From NCBI GenBank assembly GCA_964595205.1, contig CAZQOQ010000036.1:310001-374000 (forward strand): a stretch of DNA of 64,000 nucleotides, in the 5' to 3' direction. The stretch is from JADKIH01 sp964595205. Lineage in GTDB: Bacteria > Bacteroidota > Bacteroidia > AKYH767-A > 2013-40CM-41-45. Positions within the stretch are counted from its first letter, which is position 1. Every line of letters begins with the position of its first letter. Made by a program: the position numbers and the translations under genes. The notes under the pieces were generated by a model. The model was given only the letters and a program-made list of their open reading frames with translations, did no database searches and had not been told where the DNA came from. Below are positions 18,714 through 27,253 of this stretch, piece by piece.

Positions 18714-20111
18714 CTATTCAGTAGCCTCTGCTACTTTAATTCTTCTGCTTCTTGCCGCGGCTTTTAGCGCTTTAAAATCCTTTTCTGTCTGGGCGGCATA
18801 TGCAAATGCAAATCGCGACATGGCTTCATCCAGTTCGTCGCTGTTACCGGCATAGCCTGCAATCATTGCGGCATCACCGGATTTTGCATGAGCCTGTGCC
18901 GTTGCCCAGCCGCAGAGCGCTCCGTACTGAGGCGTGTTTCGTACATCAACTTTTGCAGGATCGAATTCAATGCCTCCTTTCATATCACGCAGTTGTCTTA
19001 CATAAAAGTGAAGTCCGTCCAGTTCGCCATATCCCAATAATATATCAGGCGCTCCCTGGATGAGTCGTTGTCCGTTTACCACACGTTGCCCGTGATTTTC
19101 ATAAGGTGATTTTTTAAGAAAAGATTCCAGGACGGAGGGTTGTGCTTCTTTCAACTGCAAAAATAAAGGATCATTGTCGTTGTTTCCTTTCAGGAATATG
19201 ACCCAGCATCGGGAACCCACACTTCCGACACCCACTATTTTTCGGACAACGTCAACTATCCGGTAATTCATAAGGATATGCTTCCTGTCATCAGGCAGTG
19301 AATCAAAATATGAAATCAAAAATAAACTCAACGCTTCTTCAATCGGCCTCCCGTTTTGTGCATGCGTCTGGTGTACGATGAAAGGTGCGTTTTCCCTGAA
19401 AAGATTTTGTTTGTCAACAATATCAGTTAGCTTTTCAAGCACCTGCATGTGCGTTCTTGTTTTTGCCTTCGAAATAATTTTTTCCGCGCCTTTCCGCGCA
19501 GCCGGAGTAAGTACACCTAAAATTTTTTCTTCATCGATGGATGAATACCATAATTCAAGATTTCCCATTTGAGCATATTGCTTCATCCTTTTACGGTAGG
19601 ATGCAACGGTAGCCATTACTGATTCTTTACAAAGCACTCTGTCCCCGCCGAGGAATTTACAAGCGACTACTACACTCGCCACCAGTCGTTTTAAGTCCCA
19701 TTCCCAGGGTCCCGCCAATGTTTCGTCGAAGTCATTTATGCCGAAAATTAATTTGCGTTCGGCGGAGGCAAAGATTCCGAAGTTAGCGACATGCAAATCA
19801 CCACACGTTTGTACCATTAAACGGGATGATTGATCATTGAATGCAAGATCTGCCGCCATAATAGCAGCTCCTCCGCGCAGAAAAGCAAAAGGCGATTGAA
19901 GCATTCGTGCATATCGGATTGGTACCAGGTCTTTCAGTCTTGTCTTTGCCTGCTTTTCTAAAATTGATACGGGATCAGCGCGTTTTGCTGAAGGCTTATA
20001 AATGCCCTGGTTGATTCTCGGATATTTTAACCGGAGTTCTTTCCCTGCAGCTAACCGTTCTTCGATACTTAATTGTTTTGATTTAAAATGGTTGAGGAGT
20101 TCTTTTTTCAT
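18714..20111 (-). CDS. DUF2252-family protein
   Basis: A 465-residue soluble protein without signal peptide. Hallmarks of DUF2252 are present: 'RYARMLQSPFAFLRGGAAIMAADLA' (about 66-90), 'CGDLHVANFG' (103-112), 'FGINDFDETLAGPWEWDLKRL' (123-143), and later 'VGVGSVGSRCW'. The H-x-x-N...D-x-D-E arrangement recalls the phosphotransferase/aminoglycoside-kinase fold, so a kinase-like activity is possible but unproven. It is embedded between barrel genes (29 nt and 57 nt spacers) in an operon that begins with a sulfatase. Confidence 0.88.
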   Translation of the reverse strand: MKKELLNHFKSKQLSIEERLAAGKELRLKYPRINQGIYKPSAKRADPVSILEKQAKTRLKDLVPIRYARMLQSPFAFLRGGAAIMAADLAFNDQSSRLMVQTCGDLHVANFGIFASAERKLIFGINDFDETLAGPWEWDLKRLVASVVVACKFLGGDRVLCKESVMATVASYRKRMKQYAQMGNLELWYSSIDEEKILGVLTPAARKGAEKIISKAKTRTHMQVLEKLTDIVDKQNLFRENAPFIVHQTHAQNGRPIEEALSLFLISYFDSLPDDRKHILMNYRIVDVVRKIVGVGSVGSRCWVIFLKGNNDNDPLFLQLKEAQPSVLESFLKKSPYENHGQRVVNGQRLIQGAPDILLGYGELDGLHFYVRQLRDMKGGIEFDPAKVDVRNTPQYGALCGWATAQAHAKSGDAAMIAGYAGNSDELDEAMSRFAFAYAAQTEKDFKALKAAARSRRIKVAEATE

Positions 20112-20140
20112 GACACGAAAATTTAATGTTGAATATTATT

Positions 20141-20902
20141 TTACTTACAACCTTTTAAGCATGCGAATGGCGGAGAAAACAACATCATACCGATTTCCCA
20201 TCCTGCTCCGGAAGACCCATTCAGTTTAGCTCCGTATGTAAATGCGATGTTGGCATACTGACTCGGCTCCCAGCGCAAACCCGTTCTGTATTCCGGATGT
20301 GAATCGACCTGGCCTTCCGAACCAAAAATTTCTCCGACTAAAGCCCATTTAGGATTCCAGGGATAATAGGCAACCCGTGTAGAATAAGTAAATGCCCATG
20401 CATCCTTATTTTCTTCTTCATATCTTTTAGTCATGCTCGCTCCGGGCATCAGATCGATTGAGAGTTTGTTATTAAAAAACGGAATTGTCGCAGGTGCATT
20501 CGTCCAGTAGGTTTCAGATGCGTCTTTTACTTTTTCCTCACCGTCGAGATAACCCGGATCAAGTCCTCTTCCTGCCTTCATTGCAAACCCGCCGGTCTTT
20601 GCTTCGTTTTCGTAAAACATATACTTGGCATAAATTGACAACGAATATCCGTCGTCAGTCAATCGATTTTTGTCGCTTCTGTATATGTATGCAGCAGCCG
20701 TAAATTCCCATCTGGGAAAGAGTGAGAATGTATTCATAAACATGGTATTTCGCTGGCCCGTTGTCAGAATGATTGTTGCCATTCCATGGGGCTTGGAAAT
20801 ATAACTGTCCGAATTAAACTGTTGTGCTTGTGAACTAAGAAAAGCGAAAACAGAAATCAATAGCAGAAGTATTTTTGCATCTATGGTTTTATTTTTATTC
20901 AT
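20141..20902 (-). CDS. Predicted outer-membrane barrel protein
   Basis: A 253-residue protein. A signal peptide (KILLLLISVFAFLSSQAQ) is followed by 'SYISKPHGMATIILTTGQRNTMF' and repeated aromatic strands; 'LRWEPSQYANIAFTYGAKL' is near the C-terminus. I do not recognise a specific family, although the pattern resembles lipid-A-deacylase/MetA-type barrels. It lies 58 nt downstream of the sulfatase gene and 29 nt upstream of DUF2252, so it belongs to the same transcript. It ends in 'FACLKGCK', an unusual Cys-containing terminus. Confidence 0.6.
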   Translation of the reverse strand: MNKNKTIDAKILLLLISVFAFLSSQAQQFNSDSYISKPHGMATIILTTGQRNTMFMNTFSLFPRWEFTAAAYIYRSDKNRLTDDGYSLSIYAKYMFYENEAKTGGFAMKAGRGLDPGYLDGEEKVKDASETYWTNAPATIPFFNNKLSIDLMPGASMTKRYEEENKDAWAFTYSTRVAYYPWNPKWALVGEIFGSEGQVDSHPEYRTGLRWEPSQYANIAFTYGAKLNGSSGAGWEIGMMLFSPPFACLKGCK

Positions 20903-20960
20903 AACTAAAATATTTTCTGCATGAATGTATAAATATTAATTCGCACTTCGTCCACGAGGT

Positions 20961-23375
20961 TTATTTTTGCTGTTCAATAAAGACGCTTTCAATTTTTCCA
21001 TTAAACTTTGATGACGTCCCATAATCGGCAACATGAGTTCCTTCGTCCACTCCAACATCAGCAAGATCATCGACTGAAAAAATACCCGGCTGGGTTTTCG
21101 AAAGTTTTCCTTCCGCTACTTTATTTCCATCCACTGAAATTGTACCTGTTCCGCCTTTACCCAAACCATTTCCATCATATTTGAAATCATATTCTATTTT
21201 GTGTTTCCCTTTTTTCAGCGGCTGATTAGCAATAATGTTTGCCGACTCCATACCAAGAAAATTGTATGTAAACGAAGGCCTGCCATTTTTAATATAAAAT
21301 GACAATCCTCCAAATCGTCCTCCCTGGCAAACAATTACACCATTCGAATTACTATTCACTTCAACATCGGCTGTAATTGTATATGATTTATTTCTCAAAT
21401 CAATAAATACATCAACGCCCATTCCTTTCATGCCTTCACCATACGTAACGGATGTTCTGTTACCCATTACAGTTGGCCTTCCCATCATCTCTGCATTTGT
21501 TCTTTCCAGCAGTCGATCGTCTATTGGTAGCACGTGATATTTTTCTGCTTCTTCTGTGAATACTTCCTGGAGTTCTTTTAACTTCTCAGGATGTTTTGCC
21601 CCTACATTATTTGAAAGACTGAAATCCTCATTGCAATTGTATAAGTCCCAAACATCTTCTTCGAGTGTAAGCGGGGGTTTCGTCAGCCATGCAGCTCTGT
21701 GTATTGTTCTTGCAAGCCATCCGTCTTTGTACACACCACGATTTCCAAACATCTCGAAGTATTGCACCGTATGTTTTTCAGGAGCATTGGCATTGTTAAA
21801 AGAATATACCAGACTGGTTCCTTCAATGGGATCTTGTGCAATTCCATTTACAATTTTTGGCTCCGGTATTTTTGTCGCTTCATATATTGTCGGAGCGATA
21901 TCGATCACATGACAGAATTGTGTGCGTAACCCGCCTTTTGATTTTATTCCTGCAGGCCAGCTAATTACCATCCCGTTGCGTGTTCCACCAAAATCAGAAG
22001 CGACTTGTTTTGTATATGAGAATGGTGCATCCATTGCGACTGCCCATCCGGCTGCATAATGAGGATATGTTGTCGGACCGCCCCATTCGTCGTAATGCTT
22101 CAACATGTCGGGAACAGTTTCTGCAATTCCGTTAAAATATGTCATCTCACTGTACATTCCATTCATCTGTCCTTCCGCGCTTGCTCCGTTATCACCTGCT
22201 ATGTAAATAACAATTGTGTTGTTCAACACACCCAGGTCCTGTATTGCAGAAAACAAGCGCCCTACTTCGTAATCTGTCTGTTCTGCAAAGCCAGCGTAAA
22301 CTTCCATTTGTTTTGTAAACAATTTTTTCTCGTCAGCGGAAAGTTTGTCCCAGTCCTTAATATCAGAAGGTTTAGGCGCAAGCTTTGTATTTGGCGGAAC
22401 GATTCCTGATTTTATTTGTTGAGCAAGCGTTTGTTCCCGCACCTTATCCCATCCCTGATCGAATTTGCCTTTGTATTTTTCAGCCCACTCTTTAGGAACA
22501 TGATGTGGAGCATGTGTTGCGCCCGGAGCGAAATAAATGAAGAACGGTTTATCAGGCGAAAGAGCCTGTTGAAAACGCACCCAGGATATTGCCTGGTTCG
22601 TCATGTCCGTGGTAAAATGATAATTCGGATCGTCGGGTAATTCGACTTGAGTTGTACCGTCATAAATTAAGGGCGTCCATTGATTGGTTTCTCCTCCGAT
22701 GAAACCATAAAATTTTTCGAAACCTGAATGTGTCGGCCAACGGTCGAGGGGACCGGAATTGGAAATTTCCCATGGAGGTGTTTCGTGGTACTTGCCGAAC
22801 GCTGCAGTGTTGTAACCATTTTGTCGCAGTACTTCTGCCATTGGAGTAATGGATTGCGGCCGTACGCCGGTGTTGCCAGGAAAAGTAGTAGCCGCTTCCA
22901 TTATGCAACCTGCATTATTACTGTGATGGTTATAGCCCGTAAGCAATGCAACTCGAGTGGGAGAACAAAGAGCAGTTGTATGAAATCGGTTATAGGCGAT
23001 TCCTTCATTTGCTAATTTATCCAGCGTGGGCATATTACAAGGACCGCCGAAATGATTCGATGCACCAAAACCCATATCGTCAATCAATACGATTATGACA
23101 TTGGGAGCGCCTTTCGGCGCCTTTACTTCAAATCGCGGCGGCGGGGTTGCATTTCTAACATTTAATTCGGTGTAACTCTTTCGAATTGGTTCTTTAATTG
23201 GAAGAGTTGTGCGGTCTAAATCCTGACTGATTGCATGAAGAGATGTAATAGTAAATAAGGCAGGAATAAATGCTCTGATCTTTTTAATTATATTCACGAT
23301 ACGTTTTTTAGAATTATTTGATTGTGAAATTGTATTTTGATCGTTAATTAGATTTAAAATATCGATCAGATTCAT
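20961..23375 (-). CDS. Arylsulfatase with C-terminal lectin-like domain
   Basis: An 804-residue type I sulfatase. Metal-binding 'VLIDDMGFGA' (Asp99, Asp100), formylglycine site C137-S-P-T-R141, 'GKYHETP' and 'AGDNGASAEG' are visible. After the ~600-residue catalytic part, a beta-rich domain (about 655-804; 'ITADVEV', 'GGRFGGLSFYIKNGRP') looks like a concanavalin/lectin-type module, as in long AtsA-like sulfatases of about 790 residues. The listed ATG places the hydrophobic signal 30 residues in; an in-frame GTG at 23297 gives a compact signal peptide (NIIKKIRAFIPALFTITS) and may be the true start. It heads a five-gene operon. Confidence 0.9.
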   Translation of the reverse strand: MNLIDILNLINDQNTISQSNNSKKRIVNIIKKIRAFIPALFTITSLHAISQDLDRTTLPIKEPIRKSYTELNVRNATPPPRFEVKAPKGAPNVIIVLIDDMGFGASNHFGGPCNMPTLDKLANEGIAYNRFHTTALCSPTRVALLTGYNHHSNNAGCIMEAATTFPGNTGVRPQSITPMAEVLRQNGYNTAAFGKYHETPPWEISNSGPLDRWPTHSGFEKFYGFIGGETNQWTPLIYDGTTQVELPDDPNYHFTTDMTNQAISWVRFQQALSPDKPFFIYFAPGATHAPHHVPKEWAEKYKGKFDQGWDKVREQTLAQQIKSGIVPPNTKLAPKPSDIKDWDKLSADEKKLFTKQMEVYAGFAEQTDYEVGRLFSAIQDLGVLNNTIVIYIAGDNGASAEGQMNGMYSEMTYFNGIAETVPDMLKHYDEWGGPTTYPHYAAGWAVAMDAPFSYTKQVASDFGGTRNGMVISWPAGIKSKGGLRTQFCHVIDIAPTIYEATKIPEPKIVNGIAQDPIEGTSLVYSFNNANAPEKHTVQYFEMFGNRGVYKDGWLARTIHRAAWLTKPPLTLEEDVWDLYNCNEDFSLSNNVGAKHPEKLKELQEVFTEEAEKYHVLPIDDRLLERTNAEMMGRPTVMGNRTSVTYGEGMKGMGVDVFIDLRNKSYTITADVEVNSNSNGVIVCQGGRFGGLSFYIKNGRPSFTYNFLGMESANIIANQPLKKGKHKIEYDFKYDGNGLGKGGTGTISVDGNKVAEGKLSKTQPGIFSVDDLADVGVDEGTHVADYGTSSKFNGKIESVFIEQQK

Positions 23376-23670
23376 CTTTTTTAAATTATAAAAGGTAAAA
23401 TTAGAAATCCGGTCATATACGATAAATGATCTAAGTCATGATATTTCAGGAATACCGTCATGTTTAAGTTAGTCATTATATGATTCAGGCTTGCGGTAAA
23501 TTCAATGGAAAATAAAGATGGCTGACGCAGATGCTGCAACTGTAATAACTATGAAAAATCTTTCTTCAACTTCACAGAATTTGCATTTAAAATCACCGGT
23601 ATTGAAAATAATAATTCGTTTACAGGCCTTATAATGAAATTCACAAAATCCGGGCATCCGAAAAAAATCA

Positions 23671-25914
23671 TTAAAACCCAAAACCTATGTTCACGTGCGT
23701 CCTGATCTTGGCGTCCTGATCGCATTGCATTACAGTAAACTCGAGCGGGCCAATAGCAGAATTCAATGCGAATGTAATACCATATCCTGTTAGCCAATTA
23801 CCGGCGTTAATATCTTCAAAGTCTACATTGTGAAAATCGTACAGTCCGGCATTGAAACGTCCGGTTATAAAAGCTTTTTTTGTGAGCTTATACTGTAGTC
23901 CCAGTTGAGCTGTAGCAATGCTTCCTGTTTTAACTTCTGATTCATTTAAGCCGACGAAAGGAACCTGGTTACGTATAATTTCATTTACGCCTCCGGCCAA
24001 ATACTGGTTTGCAATATATGGATTCTCCTCAATGAGGTACGCCAGTGAAAAATTCTGACTCCAGGAGAATTTGGAATTTATTTCTGAAAAATGGCTTGCA
24101 TTAAAATATATTCTGACGTAATCATCATAATTATACATTACTGAATCGCTATTTACGGTGGAGTCATTAAACGAATATTCAAATTTCGGTTCCTGGTTAT
24201 AGACATAGCCGGCTTCCGCTTTTACATTCCAGCCTTTTGTGGGGAAATATTTTTGATTGATGTTGTTTAGTTGAAAACTCATGTAGGTATTCCAGTATCC
24301 ATTATGGCCATTATAAACCAGACTGGGAGTTTCTTCTGTTTTGATTTTTGAATAAACATATTGCTGACCTATGCCGATATAAGAAATGTTATTTAAATTA
24401 TGTTGCAGCTGAAAATCAAATGCATTATAAGCACTTCTTAATGTTTGATACAACCGGAAGTCGTTGTATACCGGGTAATCGACTGCTTCATAGTAATAAT
24501 CGAATACGGCTCTGCTGGTTCGTTTTTTACTGATGTATTTAAAATATTCGACATAGAGGCGGGGGTTTTCACTTAGACAAAAACTCGCAAACGCCCGCGA
24601 TTCTTTCAGTAACAGGTCCCGTGAAGTAAAATTAAATTTTAGTCCCAGTTTGGTGTAGTCGTTATAGTTCAAAGAGAATTTTACAAACGTTAACGGGTTT
24701 TCCTCTACATTAAAATGCATTTCTGTGCCGCCGTCAGAAGTACGAAGGAAATCGTACCTGATAATTTTATAATACCTCGATCCGTAAACCCGCCTTATCG
24801 CCGCACCCAATTCATCGTGCGAATAATTTTTGTTTGCCTCAAGTCCTAACAGTCCGAAGAAAAACTTTTCTTCAGTGTACTTCAAGCCTTCAATTGAAAA
24901 TCTGTGAATATTTAACGGATTGTTTTTTGGCAATCGGTCCTTCACGAAGTCACTTTTTCCATAAATGGCATCGAGTGAATCTGCTAACTTTTTAAAGTAA
25001 GGATAAAACGTCTTACCCGTTTCGATCCCTATGTCGGTGATCGAATCAGAAGCATCGAAACTTCCTGCAGTATAGTTTTTAACGTCCGGTAAAATATACA
25101 AATCACACGCCGCTTTATGTTTTTCAAATGTGGAAGCATCTTTGAAAAAGCCAATTTGTAAGAGAATATCGAGTGCTGTTTCCAGCTCATCGGCTTTTAA
25201 CAATCCGGAATTCAGATTCACTCCAATCACATAATCGGCTCCCATGGCCTTGACATCCAAAACAGGAAAGTTGTTTACAATTCCTCCGTCGGCCAGCAAC
25301 ATGCCATCATATTTTACCGGGGTAAATACCGACGGAATTGCCATGCTTGCACGGATGGCGTTAACGATATTTCCATGATCCATAACAACTGCATTTCCCG
25401 TCGACAGATCGGTCCCGATACATTTAAAAGGAATGGAGAGTTTTGAAAAGTCGGTTATATTATAAACGGGTTTAAATACTTCGGAAAATTTTAGCCATAA
25501 TTCCTGTCCCTCGATGATTCCTCTGCCAATTTTGAAATTGCCTTCTACGAATGGAATTTCAACAGCATACTTATCGTATTCGCTCTTTTCTTCTATACTG
25601 ATTGCGTTTAATTGCGGAGAAGTGGAAAATAATAGTTCCCAGTCGAGCGGCCTTGTTAATTGCTCGATCGTATCTCCCGAGTAACCTGCCGCATACATTG
25701 CACCGATGATGCTTCCCATGCTCGTTCCGGTAATATAATCGATCTTCAGTCCGGCACTGTCTATGGCTTGTAAAATTCCTATATGAATAAGGCCTTTTGC
25801 TCCGCCGCCACTAAGTGTTAAGCCAATCCTGGGTCGATTTCCCTGTGACTTCGCTTCTGTCACAAATAAAAAGACAAGGGTGAACATCAGTAATGTGATA
25901 TGTCTATTTTTCAT
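23671..25914 (-). CDS. Patatin-like phospholipase with POTRA and BamA-like barrel (PlpD-type)
   Basis: A 747-residue protein. A signal peptide (MKNRHITLLMFTLVFLF...) is followed by a patatin domain: oxyanion GGGAKG (36-41), nucleophile GTSMG with Ser65, and DGG with Asp209. A POTRA-like segment (about 330-400, 'LNIHRFSIEGLKYTEEKFF') and a C-terminal Omp85-like barrel ending in 'HVNIGFGF' complete the PlpD architecture, in which a lipase is presented or exported by its own barrel. In-frame ATGs at 25932 and 25977 are alternative starts; 25914 gives the most typical signal peptide. It is separated from the sulfatase operon by about 295 nt in which I see no gene. Confidence 0.88.
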   Translation of the reverse strand: MKNRHITLLMFTLVFLFVTEAKSQGNRPRIGLTLSGGGAKGLIHIGILQAIDSAGLKIDYITGTSMGSIIGAMYAAGYSGDTIEQLTRPLDWELLFSTSPQLNAISIEEKSEYDKYAVEIPFVEGNFKIGRGIIEGQELWLKFSEVFKPVYNITDFSKLSIPFKCIGTDLSTGNAVVMDHGNIVNAIRASMAIPSVFTPVKYDGMLLADGGIVNNFPVLDVKAMGADYVIGVNLNSGLLKADELETALDILLQIGFFKDASTFEKHKAACDLYILPDVKNYTAGSFDASDSITDIGIETGKTFYPYFKKLADSLDAIYGKSDFVKDRLPKNNPLNIHRFSIEGLKYTEEKFFFGLLGLEANKNYSHDELGAAIRRVYGSRYYKIIRYDFLRTSDGGTEMHFNVEENPLTFVKFSLNYNDYTKLGLKFNFTSRDLLLKESRAFASFCLSENPRLYVEYFKYISKKRTSRAVFDYYYEAVDYPVYNDFRLYQTLRSAYNAFDFQLQHNLNNISYIGIGQQYVYSKIKTEETPSLVYNGHNGYWNTYMSFQLNNINQKYFPTKGWNVKAEAGYVYNQEPKFEYSFNDSTVNSDSVMYNYDDYVRIYFNASHFSEINSKFSWSQNFSLAYLIEENPYIANQYLAGGVNEIIRNQVPFVGLNESEVKTGSIATAQLGLQYKLTKKAFITGRFNAGLYDFHNVDFEDINAGNWLTGYGITFALNSAIGPLEFTVMQCDQDAKIRTHVNIGFGF

Positions 25915-26245
25915 TTCGGATATTTTGTTCATACAATTTTGCTTAAACGTTGTAAAATACCAAATGACTTTCGTCATTTATTGGCTGTGTGTAATTTCAG
26001 GCTATTGACTGTAAACCTTGTAAATAGCTATGTTGCCAGGCTGCGGACATAGTACCGGTTTTCCTGTTTGGCGAATCTGAATGTTGTAAATAGAGTTAAA
26101 AATTCAACATTTTTACGAATAAATGTGAAAGATTTAGGATCATATACTTATTTTTTTATTTTTGTTTTACAGTCTATTGAATATTGGCACTGTTGGATAA
26201 TTTTTGTGTTCTGATTCTTAAAACTGAAAACTTAAAACTATACAT

Positions 26246-27013
26246 ATGAAATCATCGATTCTGTTAATTACCGGATTCTTATTGACCTTTACGGCAAAGT
26301 CTCAGACCCAAACGCCGCTGACGCCTCCGCTTGTCGGCGGAAATGTAATTAAAGTTAACGTTACTTCATCCCTTGCGATGGAGCATTACATGATTCAGTA
26401 TGAACGCGCATTGAACTTGAACCGTTCGATCGGACTTGGAATAGGCATTTCATCGGGCATTGATCTGCCCTTTAAAAATGCATTGATTGATCAATATGGA
26501 GATGATGAAGATGCAAAACGCGCTATTGAAACAACAAAGTTGGATAAATTAACCATTACTCCGGAGTACAGGTTTTATGTGAATAAAAAGGGTGCACCAA
26601 TCGGTTTTTATGTCGCAACATTTGTTCGTTATACAAAACTGAGTTTTACACAAGATTATTCTTTTACACCCAGCAATGGTATTTTGCATATAGCCAAAGT
26701 CAATGGCGACCTTAGTGGAGTTGGAGGGGGAGCAATGATAGGAGTGCAATATGCGCTGGGTAAGGTTATAACTCTTGACTGGTGGATTGTCGGACCATTT
26801 GTAGGAGTTCAAAGTGGCGATTTTGATGGCGCATGCGACATGAGCGATATGACTCCGGAAGATTTGTCAAATCTTGAAAGCGATATTGAAGATACTGAAA
26901 TCCCGCTTTGGACTGTTGATGCAACCGTAAGTACGAACACTATCAATGCAAAAATTTCCGGCCCATTTGTCGGACTTAGAGCATTTGGTTTATGTCTTGG
27001 TGTTCGGTTTTGA
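26246..27013 (+). CDS. Small outer-membrane barrel, paralogue of the 31253-32026 protein
   Basis: A 255-residue protein with a signal peptide (MKSSILLITGFLLTFTAKSQ). 'IKVNVTSSL', 'YERAL', 'ITPEYRFYVN', 'GFYVATFVRYTKL' and 'GGGAMIGVQYALGKVITLDWWIVGP' line up with the 257-residue protein at 31253-32026 (NITNPLL, YERTI, STEYRFYL, GVYLAPYYSFNYF, GGEFGYQFILWRRVAIDLILMGP). The pattern recalls DUF3575-like outer-membrane proteins. A decayed fragment of this family begins 14 nt past its stop, on the opposite strand. Confidence 0.7.
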   Translation: MKSSILLITGFLLTFTAKSQTQTPLTPPLVGGNVIKVNVTSSLAMEHYMIQYERALNLNRSIGLGIGISSGIDLPFKNALIDQYGDDEDAKRAIETTKLDKLTITPEYRFYVNKKGAPIGFYVATFVRYTKLSFTQDYSFTPSNGILHIAKVNGDLSGVGGGAMIGVQYALGKVITLDWWIVGPFVGVQSGDFDGACDMSDMTPEDLSNLESDIEDTEIPLWTVDATVSTNTINAKISGPFVGLRAFGLCLGVRF

Positions 27014-27026
27014 GATCATTTTTGCT

Positions 27027-27253
27027 CTGTACGCATCAATGACTAAACTATAACAGGGAATTTTATCAGACAATGCATCATTGATCTTTTTGAAATTCCT
27101 CATCGTCCGGTTCAGGCGTAGTGCTTAATTTAGTTTTGGTTGAAATTCGGGGTCCCATATAGACTAAATCGATTGCAACTCTCCGTCACAAGATAAACAG
27201 ATAACCAAATTATCCGCCGAAAGCACCAATCGATAACAAAAAATCAGCAGTGA
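27027..27253 (-). pseudogene. Decayed fragment of a paralogue of the 31253-32026 barrel gene
   Basis: Nucleotides 27027-27253 align with 31328-31570 at roughly 85% by eye, including a 34-base block without mismatch (27056-27089). Read on the minus strand the fragment covers residues ~153-233 of the intact protein. It carries two in-frame stops (GAA to TAA in the GGE motif; TGG to TGA at the ILW motif), a 9-bp deletion and a 5-bp net loss that shifts the frame. Homology ends exactly at the stop codon of the adjacent sulfatase gene (TAG at 27254-27256). No start or C-terminus remains. Confidence 0.9.

Noticed and set aside
23549..23797. 82-residue minus-strand ORF overlapping the patatin C-terminus
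   Set aside because: Out of frame with the intact patatin barrel end; composition and lack of start context mark it as a shadow frame.
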